DNA of 64,000 nt from JACVRM01 sp963817375 (GCA_963817375.1 CAWFOB010000003.1:15271-79270), one strand, 5' to 3'; counted from the first letter of the stretch, positions 23,001 through 31,646 are shown. Numbers and translations: made by a program. The notes: generated by a model not told the origin, from the letters alone.

Positions 23001-24892
23001 GCGGGCTGCCGCGACGGCAGCCAGACGCGGAAGTTCGCGCCGCCGCCCGGAGCGTCCTCGACCCAGGCGCGCCCACCGTGCAGCGCGGCGAACTGCGCGA
23101 CGAGCGAGAGGCCGATGCCGGTGCCCGGCGCCTCGGTTCCGTTCGCGCGCGTGAAGAGCTCGAAGACGGCCTCGCGGCTCTCCGGCGGCACGCCGGGGCC
23201 GCTGTCGGTGACGGCGAGCTCGACGCCCTCGCCGGCCGGTGCGACCCGCACCAGGATCTCGGTGCCGGGCGGTGTGTGCTTGACCGAGTTGGCGAGCAGG
23301 TTCTCGACGATGCGCTCCACTTTCGGCGCGTCGACGTCCGCGACGGCAGGCACCGTCTGGATTTTCAGGTCGTGACCGACATCCGCGTACCGGGCGGCCG
23401 TCTGCGCAGCGAGCTCGCCCACGTCGGTCGGCCGGAACGTGGGCACGTACACGCCGTGGCGCAGGCGGTCGAGGTCGAGCAGGTCGGCGAGCAGCCGCTC
23501 GAGGCGCGTCGCCTGCTCGACAAGGTGGTCGACGATCGTCGCGTACGTCCCGGCCGGCAGCCCGGGGCCGCGCTCCTTCAGCGTGAGGGCGAAGCCGAGG
23601 ATCGCCGTCAGAGGCGTGCGCAGCTCGTGCGAGACCGTCGACAGGATCGTGTCGCGCAGCTCGTCGAGCTTGCGGCGCTCGGTGATGTCCTGCGCCGTGC
23701 CGACCATGCGCACCGGGCGGCCATCGGCGCCCTCCACGACCCGGCCTCGCCCGTGCAGCCAGCGGACGGTGCCGTCGTCGCGGGCGACGCGGTGGTCGAA
23801 CGCGAACGCGCCGCCTTTCTCGTACGCGCGCGCGACGAGGTCGCGCGTCCGGGCCGCGTCGTCGGGGTGGAGTCGCGCCAGGTAGGCCTCGTAGTCCATC
23901 CCACTGCCCGGCTCGACGCCGAACAGCCGGTACATCTCGTCCGACCACGTGATCCGGTCGTCCGGGATGCTCCACTCCCAGCTGCCGATGTGCGCCACCT
24001 GCTGCGCCTCGGCGAGCGAGGCGTTGGCGCCCGCAAGCCGCTGCTCGGCCGTGTCGCGCTCGGACAGGACGGCGCCCAGGATCATCAGGCTGACGGTGAC
24101 CGCGGCGAGCAGCCCCGCCAGGATCTCGACCGTCTCCGTCGGAGTGTCGTGGCCGAACGGCACGTTCCCACGCACCGCTCCGGCGACGGCGATCACCGCG
24201 CAGAGGAAGCTCGCCGTGACCGCGCCCAGCTGGCGGAAGCGAAGGGCGGCCCAGATCAGCAACGGGAAGAGCAACGTTCGATAGCGCCAGGCGCTGAAGA
24301 AGACCGTGGAGGCGACGACCGCGAGCGCCGCGAGCAGCGTGACCGCCTCGATCTGCCGCCAGCGGGACAGCCCGCGTGGGGGCTTCGTCGCCCAGACGAG
24401 GATGAGCGGCGCGACGACGAGATCGCCCATGCCGTCGCCCGTCCACCAGAGCACCCACTTCGACCCGTAGTCGTCGATCGAGATGTGGTTTGCGATCAGG
24501 AGTGCGGTCACGCCGTTGGTGGCACTGATCGCCGTGCTGACGATCGCGCCGAGGACGACGAGCGCGAGCACGTCGCGGACGCGGTCGAGCGCGGGCCGGA
24601 ACGCGGCCCGCCGGAGGAGCAGCGCGCCGGCGACCGCCTCGAGCGTGTTCCCGGCCGCGACGGCGGCGGCGAGCGGGATCGAGGCGCCGGTCGTCGCGTT
24701 CGCGATGAACGCGCCGGCGGCCACCGCGGGCCACGCGCGGCGCGGCCCGAGCAGCACTGCTGCGGCCAGCGCGATGCCCGTCGGCGCCCACACGGGCGTG
24801 ACGATGCCCTGCGCGACCGAGAGCTCGAGGCCGATCTTCGCGGCGCCGACGTAGGCGGCCGCGACCCCGGCGAGGACCAGGACGCCCCGCAC
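22997..24892 (-). CDS. MASE1-PAS sensor histidine kinase
   Basis: 631 residues. The N-terminal 290 residues are a MASE1 integral-membrane sensor domain (about eight helices; WAPTGIALAAAVLLGPRRAWP signature). A PAS domain with PAC segment follows (residues about 295-415: IGSWEWSIPDDRITWSDEMY to VGTAQDITERR). Then come the HisKA dimerisation helix with phospho-acceptor His in TVSHELRTPLTAILGF and a HATPase_c domain (VENLLANSVKHTPPG N-box, DSGPGVPPE G1, GTGIGLSLVAQF G2). It would autophosphorylate in response to an unknown membrane signal. No response-regulator gene is adjacent, so its partner is elsewhere. GTG 24892 is the first start codon after an in-frame stop. Confidence 0.9.
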   Translation of the reverse strand: MRGVLVLAGVAAAYVGAAKIGLELSVAQGIVTPVWAPTGIALAAAVLLGPRRAWPAVAAGAFIANATTGASIPLAAAVAAGNTLEAVAGALLLRRAAFRPALDRVRDVLALVVLGAIVSTAISATNGVTALLIANHISIDDYGSKWVLWWTGDGMGDLVVAPLILVWATKPPRGLSRWRQIEAVTLLAALAVVASTVFFSAWRYRTLLFPLLIWAALRFRQLGAVTASFLCAVIAVAGAVRGNVPFGHDTPTETVEILAGLLAAVTVSLMILGAVLSERDTAEQRLAGANASLAEAQQVAHIGSWEWSIPDDRITWSDEMYRLFGVEPGSGMDYEAYLARLHPDDAARTRDLVARAYEKGGAFAFDHRVARDDGTVRWLHGRGRVVEGADGRPVRMVGTAQDITERRKLDELRDTILSTVSHELRTPLTAILGFALTLKERGPGLPAGTYATIVDHLVEQATRLERLLADLLDLDRLRHGVYVPTFRPTDVGELAAQTAARYADVGHDLKIQTVPAVADVDAPKVERIVENLLANSVKHTPPGTEILVRVAPAGEGVELAVTDSGPGVPPESREAVFELFTRANGTEAPGTGIGLSLVAQFAALHGGRAWVEDAPGGGANFRVWLPSRQPA

Positions 24893-25031
24893 GCCGCCCG
24901 CCCGCTCGAGCGCCGCGTCGAGGCCGCGAGCCGGCTGGTCAGCCGGCGCCGGTGTCGACTCGGAGACCGTTCCCGGACGTTAACTCAGCCGGGATGACGA
25001 TGTGCATGCAAGCCTGACCGGCCGAGGGGCT

Positions 25032-26615
25032 TCAGAGGTCCAGGCGCTCCTCCTCGAGGTCGAGGTCGCGGATCACCCGGCGGGCGACGTCGTCGTCGAT
25101 GGTCCCGCGCCGGCGCAGGTCGACGACCGCACCCCGCTCGGCGGCGAGCAGCTCCCGGCGGAGGCGCTGGTACTGGGCCGAGCGCGCCTCGCGCGCGCCG
25201 TCGGTCTCGGGGTCGAAGCGCTCCTTGTAGCGGTCGACGCGGAAGGTGTACTGCCCGCGCGCGCGCTCGACCGTGTCGTCGTAGGCCCAGCCCTCCGCGG
25301 CGATCTCATCCAGGCGCTCGAGGGCCGCCTGCGCGGCCCGGATGCGCGCCTTTGCCTCCTCCTTCTCCGCGAGCCCGTCGTCCTCGATGCCCACGAGGCG
25401 GATCACGGTCGGGAACGTCAGCCCCTGGCCGACGAGGGTGCCGAGGATCACGGCGAACGTCAGGAAGATGACAAGCGCGCGGTTCGGGAACGGCTGGTGT
25501 GCGTCCGTCGTCAGCGGGAGGGCGAGCGCCGCCGCGAGCGAGACGGCGCCGCGCATCCCGGCCCACGCGAGGATGACGTTCGACCGCCAGCCGCCCGCGC
25601 CGTCACCAGGGCGCATGGGTGGCGGCAGCCAGGAGGTCGCGAAGAGCCAGACGAAGCGGATCGCGATCACCGTGAGTGTGAGCAGCACGGCCCAGGCGAC
25701 GAGGTCCTGCCAGGAGCGCAGCCCCCTCAGGGCATCGACGATGCCCGGCAGCTGGAGGCCGACCAGCGTGAAGAGCACGGCGTTCAAGATGAAGAGGGTG
25801 ATGTCCCAGATGGCGGCGCCCTGGAGGCGCGTCTGCGCCGTCGTCAGCTCGGGCGTGTGCCAGCCCATGTAGACGCCGATCGTGACGGCGGCGAGCACGC
25901 CGGAGACGCCGGCCGCCTGGGCGGGGAGGTAGGCGATGTAGCCGCTGCAGAGCGCGATCGTGAGCTCGAGCGGGGGGTTGTCGAGGCGCCGGCGCACCCG
26001 GCGCACCAGGTAGCCCGCGGCGAGGCCGACGGCGATCCCGCCGACCACGTTTCCGACAAAGTGGGCGGGCGCGGTGACCAGCGAGAACGAGCCGGTGACG
26101 ACGGCGGCAACCGCGAAGCGGTACGCCACGAGCGCGGTGCCGTCGTTCACGAGGCTCTCGCCGTCGATGATCCCGACCAGGCTTCGCGGGAGCCCGACGC
26201 GCTCGGCGATCGCGGTCGCCGACGTCGGGTCGGTCGGCGAGACGATCGCGCCGAGCACGAACGCGGTCGGCCAGTCGAGGCCGGGGATCAGCGCGTGCGC
26301 GACTGCAGCGACGACGATCATCGTGGCGAGCACCAGCCCGACGGCGAGCAGCGAGATCTCCGCGATGTTCGCGCGCACCTCGCGCAGCGACGTGAAGTAC
26401 GCGCCCGCGTAGAGGAGCGGCGGCAGGATCGCGACGAGCACCAGCCGCGGGTCGAGCTCGACGGTTGGCATGCCGGGGATGAGCGCGAGCCCGAGGCCGC
26501 CCAGCACGAGCAGGATCGGGTAGGGGACGCGCACCGTCTCGGCGGTCGCGAGCACCGCAACGGCCGCCGCGATGACGCCGACGAGGATCAGGCTGTCCTG
26601 CGCGGAGAGCTCCAC
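25032..26615 (-). CDS. CPA1-family Na+/H+ antiporter with cytoplasmic tail
   Basis: 527 residues. Eleven to twelve membrane helices span residues 8-410 with the family motifs AILPPLLYAGAYFTS, FVLGAIVSPTDPTSATAIAE, GIIDGESLVNDGTALVAYRF (the ND of the ion site) and AWAGMRGAVSLAAALALP. A 110-residue charged helical tail (EDDGLAEKEEAKARIRAAQA onward) is probably regulatory. It would exchange Na+ or K+ for protons. The start GTG 26615 lies 6 nt from CAGAAT (complement of 26622-26627). It differs from the shorter CPA1 protein at 10428-11696 and is probably paralogous only at family level. Confidence 0.9.
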   Translation of the reverse strand: MELSAQDSLILVGVIAAAVAVLATAETVRVPYPILLVLGGLGLALIPGMPTVELDPRLVLVAILPPLLYAGAYFTSLREVRANIAEISLLAVGLVLATMIVVAAVAHALIPGLDWPTAFVLGAIVSPTDPTSATAIAERVGLPRSLVGIIDGESLVNDGTALVAYRFAVAAVVTGSFSLVTAPAHFVGNVVGGIAVGLAAGYLVRRVRRRLDNPPLELTIALCSGYIAYLPAQAAGVSGVLAAVTIGVYMGWHTPELTTAQTRLQGAAIWDITLFILNAVLFTLVGLQLPGIVDALRGLRSWQDLVAWAVLLTLTVIAIRFVWLFATSWLPPPMRPGDGAGGWRSNVILAWAGMRGAVSLAAALALPLTTDAHQPFPNRALVIFLTFAVILGTLVGQGLTFPTVIRLVGIEDDGLAEKEEAKARIRAAQAALERLDEIAAEGWAYDDTVERARGQYTFRVDRYKERFDPETDGAREARSAQYQRLRRELLAAERGAVVDLRRRGTIDDDVARRVIRDLDLEEERLDL

Positions 26616-26679
26616 CCGTGGATTCTGCCGAGCGGGGTACGCTCGCGGCGGGGTCGTCGAGCGCGGAGCTGGAAGTCAG

Positions 26680-26868
26680 ATGAACACCGCAACATCCACC
26701 GTCACCGAGCACGAGGCCGCGCGCGGCTCGTTCAAGAAGCAGGAGCGCAACCCGGGCGTGACGGAGCTCGCGGAGATCCCCGGCCGCGGCCCCGCACTGG
26801 TCATCGACACCGGCTGGCGCGGGATGGCACAGAGCGCGCTCGCCTGCGTGCAGCGCTTCGTCAAGTAG
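26680..26868 (+). CDS. Small hypothetical protein
   Basis: 62 residues (MNTATSTVTEHEAARGSFKK to MAQSALACVQRFVK). A purine-rich GGAGCTGGAAG precedes ATG 26680 and a TACGCT box lies about 37 nt upstream, consistent with a short leader. No membrane segment or known family is apparent. The gene is divergent from the antiporter. Coding status is moderately supported by position and signals only; the reverse strand is also open here. Confidence 0.45.
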   Translation: MNTATSTVTEHEAARGSFKKQERNPGVTELAEIPGRGPALVIDTGWRGMAQSALACVQRFVK

Positions 26869-26893
26869 GCCGCCCTGCTCCCACGGCCACCGG

Positions 26894-26933
26894 TTAGTGG
26901 CTGACACTTCGCGCGGTATGGCTGACAGCCACA
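26894..26933. repeat. Dispersed palindromic repeat, family A (degenerate pair)
   Basis: TTAGTGGCTGACA at 26894-26906 and TGGCTGACAGCCAC at 26919-26932 are two incomplete copies of the family-A palindrome (arms TTAGTGGCTG and CAGCCACTAA). They lie just past the 3' end of the minus-strand gene at 26948-27256. Confidence 0.7.
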
Positions 26934-26947
26934 AAGTCCGCACGTGC

Positions 26948-27256
26948 TCACCGGTTCGCCCGCTCGAAGCGATCGAGGATCCAGTGCGGATCCGGGACAC
27001 GGCCGGCGAGCGTTCCCGTGACGATGTCGCGAGCGATCTCCCCGAGCTCCTCGGCGCGTCGCCGCTCGGCTTCCCGCTGGTCTCGCTCGGCGCGCACGAG
27101 CGTCCGGAGATGCACGAGGCTCGGGCGTGTGAAACCAAGCTCCTGGACGCGCGCGGCGACCCGCCGGCAGGTCTCGGCCATCGACGCCGCCGGATCGTCC
27201 AGCTCGGCGACGAGCCTGTCCACGACAGGGTCGTACCGGCGCGCGCTCGGAACCAT
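26948..27256 (-). CDS. Hypothetical protein flanked by palindromic repeats
   Basis: 102 residues (MVPSARRYDPVVDRLVAELD to DPHWILDRFERANR), all helical and highly charged. A central ERDQREAERRRAEELGEIAR tract is likely a coiled coil, preceded by a segment MAETCRRVAARVQELGFTRPS that could be a helix-turn-helix-like half. No family is recognised. The gene is bracketed by family-A palindromic repeats on both sides (26894-26933 and 27321-27375). That raises the possibility of a small mobile or repeat-associated unit; no transposase residues are visible, so this remains a suggestion. Confidence 0.6.
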   Translation of the reverse strand: MVPSARRYDPVVDRLVAELDDPAASMAETCRRVAARVQELGFTRPSLVHLRTLVRAERDQREAERRRAEELGEIARDIVTGTLAGRVPDPHWILDRFERANR

Positions 27257-27320
27257 GAGGCGATCGTCGCCGCGAGCCGGTCACGTAGGTGTGCCGACAG
27301 CGCGCCATGACCCGCACGGT

Positions 27321-27375
27321 CGGAGTTAGTGGCTGTCAGCCACTAACTCCGCGGCAAGTGGCGGTCAGCCACAAG
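27321..27375. repeat. Dispersed palindromic repeat, family A (perfect copy plus degenerate copy)
   Basis: A perfect 31-bp palindrome at 27321-27351 (15-nt arms beginning CGGAGTTAGTGGCTG around one central T) is followed by a weaker copy at 27355-27375 (CAAGTGGCGG / CAGCCACAAG). It lies between the 3' end of uppP (27390) and the 5' end of the small minus-strand gene, where it could act as a terminator or protein-binding dyad. Confidence 0.8.
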
Positions 27376-27389
27376 CAATGGTCTGCGGT

Positions 27390-28271
27390 TCAGGTGGCCA
27401 GGAAGTAGACGGTGCAGAAGCCGCCGAAGGCCAGGCACCAGATCGCGAACGGGATCAGCGTCCGCGTCTCGAAGTAGCGCATCAGGAACCGCACGGCGAA
27501 GTACGCGGTCACGCCCGAGCAGAGCGACGCCACGAGCGCCTGCCCGCGCACGCCGTCGCCCTGCGAGCCGGCCAGCTCGGGGATCTTCAGCAGCGCGGCC
27601 GCGCCGATGATCGGCGTCGCCAGCAGGAAGGCGAACCGGGCCGCGTCCTTGTGCGACAGCCCGACGACAAGCCCGCCGCCCATGGCGGCGCCCGACCGCG
27701 AGAGGCCGGGGATCAGGGCGATCGCCTGCAGCGCCCCGACCAGGAACGCGCCGGGAAACTGCACCTGTCGGGCGATGCGGGTGTCGTCGTCCTCGTCGGT
27801 CTGCGGCGCGCGGCGCCGCAGCGCCTCGAACCCGAAGAGCAGCAGCCCGTTGACCATCAGGAAGATCGACGCCGACAGCGCCGACGCGAACACCGACCGG
27901 AGCGCATGGTCGAGCAGCAGGCCGAGGATCCCGGCCGGGATCGTCCCGACGACGAGCAGCCAGCCGAGCTTGGCGTCCGTGTCGTCTGCGCCGATGCCGC
28001 GGTCGCGCAAGCTGCGGCCGAGCCCCTTGAAAATGCGCATCCAGTCATGCCAGAAGAACAGGAACAGGACGATCGCCGTGGCCAGGTGCGTCGCGACGAG
28101 GAAGCTGATGAAGTAGTCGTCGTTCTGGTGGATGTTCCAGCCAAAGAGCTGCGGGAAGATCACGCTGTGGCCGAGGCTGGAGATCGGGAACAGCTCGGTC
28201 ACGCCTTGCAGCAGGCCGAGGACGATCGCCTGGAGGTAGGTGATCGGCTCGGAAGCTGACGCGAGGATCAC
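27390..28271 (-). CDS. uppP: Undecaprenyl-diphosphatase UppP (BacA)
   Basis: 293 residues with about eight membrane helices and the two BacA/UppP motifs: LLQGVTELFPISSLGHSV (glutamate-rich first motif, ELFPISS) and IPGLSRSGAAMGGGL (PGxSRSG with catalytic Ser/Arg). It recycles the undecaprenyl lipid carrier for peptidoglycan synthesis by dephosphorylating undecaprenyl pyrophosphate at the membrane. The ELFP variant in place of ELLP occurs in other actinobacteria. The start GTG 28271 overlaps the stop of the upstream small membrane protein by 4 nt (GTGA), so they are translationally coupled. Family-A palindromes follow the stop. Confidence 0.92.
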   Translation of the reverse strand: MILASASEPITYLQAIVLGLLQGVTELFPISSLGHSVIFPQLFGWNIHQNDDYFISFLVATHLATAIVLFLFFWHDWMRIFKGLGRSLRDRGIGADDTDAKLGWLLVVGTIPAGILGLLLDHALRSVFASALSASIFLMVNGLLLFGFEALRRRAPQTDEDDDTRIARQVQFPGAFLVGALQAIALIPGLSRSGAAMGGGLVVGLSHKDAARFAFLLATPIIGAAALLKIPELAGSQGDGVRGQALVASLCSGVTAYFAVRFLMRYFETRTLIPFAIWCLAFGGFCTVYFLAT

Positions 28272-28516
28272 GGTACGGCGCCGGCGTCCTCGGTCTTCTT
28301 GCCCGTCTGGAACCAGGCGAAGACGAGGAGCGCGACCCCGACAAGAAATGCCGCGATGCCGTGCTTCACGTGGTGGTGGCTGGAGCCGGCCTCGTGGCCG
28401 GGGATGAACGACGGCAGCGACTTCGCCGGCTCGACCCAGTAGACGATCCCGAGGACGATCAGGGCGATCCCGATCACGACGGCGGCGATGATGATGGCTG
28501 GGTGGCGCGTGTTCAT
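28268..28516 (-). CDS. Small two-helix membrane protein upstream of uppP
   Basis: 82 residues: a first helix AIIIAAVVIGIALIVLGIVYWV, a loop with a His cluster (PGHEAGSSHHHVKHG), a second helix IAAFLVGVALLVFAWF, and a polar tail. The HHHVKHG stretch could bind a metal, but there is no known family motif. The start is ATG 28516 with a TAGGCT box (complement of 28528-28533) 11 nt upstream, giving at most a very short leader. It overlaps uppP by 4 nt, so it probably functions with, or is expressed with, the lipid-carrier phosphatase. Confidence 0.75.
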   Translation of the reverse strand: MNTRHPAIIIAAVVIGIALIVLGIVYWVEPAKSLPSFIPGHEAGSSHHHVKHGIAAFLVGVALLVFAWFQTGKKTEDAGAVP

Positions 28517-28563
28517 GACCGCGGCGGAGCCTAACGCGCGTAGGCGGACGGCAGGCGGGCCTC

Positions 28564-28590
28564 TTCAGGGCACGTTCAGGTCACTACGGT
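28564..28590 (+). promoter_or_regulatory. 11-bp direct repeats plus -10 box upstream of minigluzincin gene
   Basis: TTCAGG occurs at 28564-28569 and 28575-28580, exactly 11 bp apart, followed 4 nt later by the -10 TACGGT (28585-28590) and, 7 nt further, ATG 28598. The spacing and the GTTCA core of the second copy resemble PhoP/OmpR-type direct-repeat sites of actinobacteria, although only two units are visible. Confidence 0.4.
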
Positions 28591-28597
28591 TCGGAGC

Positions 28598-28951
28598 ATG
28601 GAGGAAGAGCTCACGACGCTCGAGTTCGAGCGCCTGGTCGAGGACGCCATCGCCTCGGTGCCGGAGCCGCTTGCCGGCTTCATGTCGAACGTCGGCGTGA
28701 TCGTCGACGAGCAGGCGCCGCCGTGGCAGTCCGTTCTCGGCCTCTACCAGGGGGTTCCGCTCACCCGGCGGACGACCTCCTACACGGGCGCGCTGCCCGA
28801 CAAGATCACGATCTTCCGCCGTCCGATCGAGCGCGTGTACGGCACCGACCCCGACCGCCTCCGCGACGGCGTTCGCCACGTCGTCGTCCACGAGATCGCC
28901 CACCACTTCGGGATCTCGGACGAGCGGCTGCGCGAGCTCGGCGCCTACTAG
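28598..28951 (+). CDS. Metallopeptidase-like protein (minigluzincin, HExxH)
   Basis: 117 residues. The zinc motif VVVHEIAHHFGISDERL contains HExxH plus the downstream Asp/Glu typical of the short gluzincin-like family (about 115-130 residues) found throughout actinobacteria. Other conserved stretches are FERLVEDAIASVPEPLAG, VIVDEQAPP, LGLYQGVPLTRR and KITIFRRPIER. These domestic minizincins are soluble; substrates are not established. The start ATG 28598 follows TACGGT (28585-28590) by 7 nt. It lies 13 nt upstream of the exporter gene, which has its own -10. Confidence 0.87.
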   Translation: MEEELTTLEFERLVEDAIASVPEPLAGFMSNVGVIVDEQAPPWQSVLGLYQGVPLTRRTTSYTGALPDKITIFRRPIERVYGTDPDRLRDGVRHVVVHEIAHHFGISDERLRELGAY

Positions 28952-28964
28952 TCAAACTTCCGCG

Positions 28965-30911
28965 GTGGAAGAACGCCGCCGCGTCCGCGTGATCTTCGGC
29001 GCGCTTCTGCTCGTCCTCTTCCTGGCGTCGCTCGACCAGACGATCGTCGCGACGGCACTGCCGACGATCGTCGGCGACCTCGGCGGGCTCAAGCACATCT
29101 CGTGGGTCGTCACCGCCTACCTGCTCACCTCGACGATCGTCGGGCCGATCTACGGGAAGCTGGGCGACCTCTACGGCCGCAAGATCGTGCTGCAGACCGC
29201 GATCGTGATCTTCCTGATCGGGTCGGCGCTCTGCGGGCTGTCCCAGAACATGGCCGAGCTGATCGCGTTCCGCGCCGTCCAGGGGCTCGGCGGCGGCGGG
29301 CTCATCGTCGTCACGATCGCCGTGATCGGGGACATCATCCCGCCGCGCGAGCGCGGCAAGTACCAGGGCTTCTTCGGCGCGGTCTTCGGCGTGTCGACCG
29401 TGATCGGGCCGCTGCTCGGCGGCTTCTTCGTCGACAACCTCTCCTGGCGCTGGATCTTCTACGTCAACATCCCCATCGGGGTCCTCGCCTTCGTCGTGAT
29501 CGGGGCGACCTTCCGGCCGCACGTCGCGCACGTCCGCCACACGATCGACTACGCGGGGGCAGCCGCACTGGCCGGCGCCCTGACCTCGATCGTCCTCTTC
29601 ACGACCTTCGGAGGGACGACCTATCGCTGGGCCTCGTGGCAGGAGATCGGGCTGATCGCGATCGCGGCCGTGCTGGCCCCGCTGTTCGTGTGGATCGAGT
29701 CGCGCGCCGCCGAGCCGATCCTGCCGCTCGAGCTTTTCCGCAACCGGGTCTTCCGCGTCGCGAGCGCGGTCGGCTTCATCGTCGGCCTCGCCCTCTTCGG
29801 CGCGATCACCTACCTGCCGCTCTTCCTCCAGGTCGTCAAGGGCGCGACTCCGACCCGCTCGGGGCTCGAGCTGACGCCGCTCATGGCCGGCCTGCTCGTG
29901 TCGTCGATCGTCAGCGGGCAGCTGATTACGAAGACGGGTCGCTACAAGCCGTTCCCGATCGTCGGCACGTTCATCACCGCGATCGGGATGGCGCTGCTGT
30001 CGCAGCTCGACTCGGCCACCTCGCAGGCGTACACGATCGGCGCCATGGCCGTCGTCGGGCTCGGGCTCGGAATGACGATGCAGGTGCTCGTGCTCGCGTC
30101 GCAGAACGCGGTCGACTACCGGCTGCTCGGCGTCGCCACGTCCGGCTCCACGCTGTCGCGCCAGATCGGCGGATCGATCGGCGTCGCCGTCTTCGGGACG
30201 ATCTTCGTCAACCGGCTCAACAGCGAGCTGGCGTCACGGCTCGCCGGCGCGCACGGCCTGCCGAGCTCGGCGAGCCCCGCGTCGATCAGGCACCTGCCTC
30301 CCGAGGTGCACGCGCGCTACCTGGACGCGTTCACGGCGGCGCTCGCGCCGGTGTTCGTCGTCGCGGCCGTCCTCATGTTCGTCGCGTTCGGGCTCACGTG
30401 GCTGCTGCGGGAGATCCCGCTCCGGAAGACTGCGGAGACCCAGGGCGTGGCGGAGGCCATTGCCACGCCGAGCGACGGCGACTCGTTCAGGGAGCTGGAG
30501 CGGCAGTTGACGACGCTCGCCCGCCGCGACGAGCGGTGGGGCATGTACGAGCGGGTCGCCGCCGATGCGCGCGTCGACCTGGCGCCGCCGGAGGCGTGGC
30601 TGCTCGCCCGCCTCTCCGAGCGCCGCTGGCCCGTCGACGAGCACGACCTGGCAGACGACCTGGGTGTCGAGCCCGAACGTCTGCACGCGACGCTGGCGAT
30701 GCTTGCGGACGAGGGCCTGGTCACGGGCGACGGCGGCCGGCCCGTCGAGCTGACCGCGTCCGGCCGCGACACGCACGACCGGCTCGTCGCCGCGGGGCGC
30801 TCACGCCTCGCCGGGCTCCTCGAAGGCTGGGACCCCGAGCACAACCCCGACGTGCGCCGGCTCCTCGACGAGGTGGCGGAGTCGTTCGCCGCCCAGATGC
30901 CGAGCCGCTAG
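28965..30911 (+). CDS. DHA2-family MFS exporter fused to a C-terminal winged-helix-like domain
   Basis: 648 residues. Residues 1-490 are a 14-helix EmrB/QacA-type exporter: FLASLDQTIVATALPTIVGD (motif D1), GKLGDLYGRKIVLQTAI (motif A) and GPLLGGFFVDNLSWRWIFYV (motif C). Residues about 515-645 are soluble: LERQLTTLARRDERWGMYERV, then WPVDEHDLADDLGVEPERLH, LADEGLVTGDGG and ELTASGRDTHDRLVAAGR. This reads like a MarR-type winged helix with recognition helix and wing. The fusion suggests the exporter senses or regulates through its own tail (inference). The start GTG 28965 follows CAAACT (28953-28958) by 6 nt. Confidence 0.87.
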   Translation: MEERRRVRVIFGALLLVLFLASLDQTIVATALPTIVGDLGGLKHISWVVTAYLLTSTIVGPIYGKLGDLYGRKIVLQTAIVIFLIGSALCGLSQNMAELIAFRAVQGLGGGGLIVVTIAVIGDIIPPRERGKYQGFFGAVFGVSTVIGPLLGGFFVDNLSWRWIFYVNIPIGVLAFVVIGATFRPHVAHVRHTIDYAGAAALAGALTSIVLFTTFGGTTYRWASWQEIGLIAIAAVLAPLFVWIESRAAEPILPLELFRNRVFRVASAVGFIVGLALFGAITYLPLFLQVVKGATPTRSGLELTPLMAGLLVSSIVSGQLITKTGRYKPFPIVGTFITAIGMALLSQLDSATSQAYTIGAMAVVGLGLGMTMQVLVLASQNAVDYRLLGVATSGSTLSRQIGGSIGVAVFGTIFVNRLNSELASRLAGAHGLPSSASPASIRHLPPEVHARYLDAFTAALAPVFVVAAVLMFVAFGLTWLLREIPLRKTAETQGVAEAIATPSDGDSFRELERQLTTLARRDERWGMYERVAADARVDLAPPEAWLLARLSERRWPVDEHDLADDLGVEPERLHATLAMLADEGLVTGDGGRPVELTASGRDTHDRLVAAGRSRLAGLLEGWDPEHNPDVRRLLDEVAESFAAQMPSR

Positions 30912-30956
30912 CGCGCGTCCTCGTTGCCCGCTCGACCAGAGGGCTACCCTTGTTCC

Positions 30957-31637
30957 ATGGAGGTTGCGCCGAGCCGCCGTCGTCTCGCCGTCGTGCTCTC
31001 GCTCGGCCTGCTGACTGCGCTCGCCGTCGGCATGATCGTCGCGCGCCGCGTCTACACGGGTGAGCCGACCTACGCGAACCTCGTCTGGAACCTGACGCTC
31101 GCCTGGATCCCGCTGCTCCTGGCGCTCTTCGTCTACGACGCCGCGCGCCGCGGGCGCCCGCGCTGGGTCGTCCTGGCGGGCGGCGCGGCATGGCTCCTGT
31201 TCTTCCCGAACGCGCCCTACCTCATCACCGATTTCCAGCTGCTCCGCGACTGGCAGGCGGCGCCGGTCTGGTACGACGTCGCACTGCTGTCGACCGCAGC
31301 CTGGACGGGGCTGACGCTCGGGTTCGCCTCGCTGTACCTGATGCACGTCGTCGCGCGGCGCGTCGTGTCGCCGCTGCTCGTCTGGCTCGGCGTCGGCGGC
31401 GTGCTGGCGCTCACGTCGTTCGGGATCTACCTCGGGCGCTTCGAGCGCTGGAACTCCTGGGACGTCGTCTCGCGGCCCGGGCCGCTGCTCTCGAGCATCG
31501 CCGAGCGGGTCGCGCACCCCGATCCCCGCACGGCCGGGGTCACGCTGGTGTTCACCGCGTTCCTGGCGCTGGCCTACTGCGTCTTCTACAGCGTGATCCG
31601 GCTCGGCGGCGCGGTCGGCGACCAGCCGCCCGCCTGA
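30957..31637 (+). CDS. DUF1361-family membrane protein
   Basis: 226 residues with six to seven hydrophobic segments. The family hallmarks LVWNLTLAWIPLLLALFVYD, WLLFFPNAPYLITDFQLL (conserved FPNAPY-TD) and SFGIYLGRFERWNSWDVV (GRFxRWNSWD) are all present. DUF1361 proteins are integral membrane proteins of unknown function. The start ATG 30957 (MEVAPSRRRLAV) is supported by TACCCT (30945-30950) 6 nt upstream; an upstream in-frame codon is less likely. It converges with the PAS-LuxR gene, leaving 9 nt between the stops. Confidence 0.88.
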   Translation: MEVAPSRRRLAVVLSLGLLTALAVGMIVARRVYTGEPTYANLVWNLTLAWIPLLLALFVYDAARRGRPRWVVLAGGAAWLLFFPNAPYLITDFQLLRDWQAAPVWYDVALLSTAAWTGLTLGFASLYLMHVVARRVVSPLLVWLGVGGVLALTSFGIYLGRFERWNSWDVVSRPGPLLSSIAERVAHPDPRTAGVTLVFTAFLALAYCVFYSVIRLGGAVGDQPPA

Positions 31638-31646
31638 CCACGGAGA

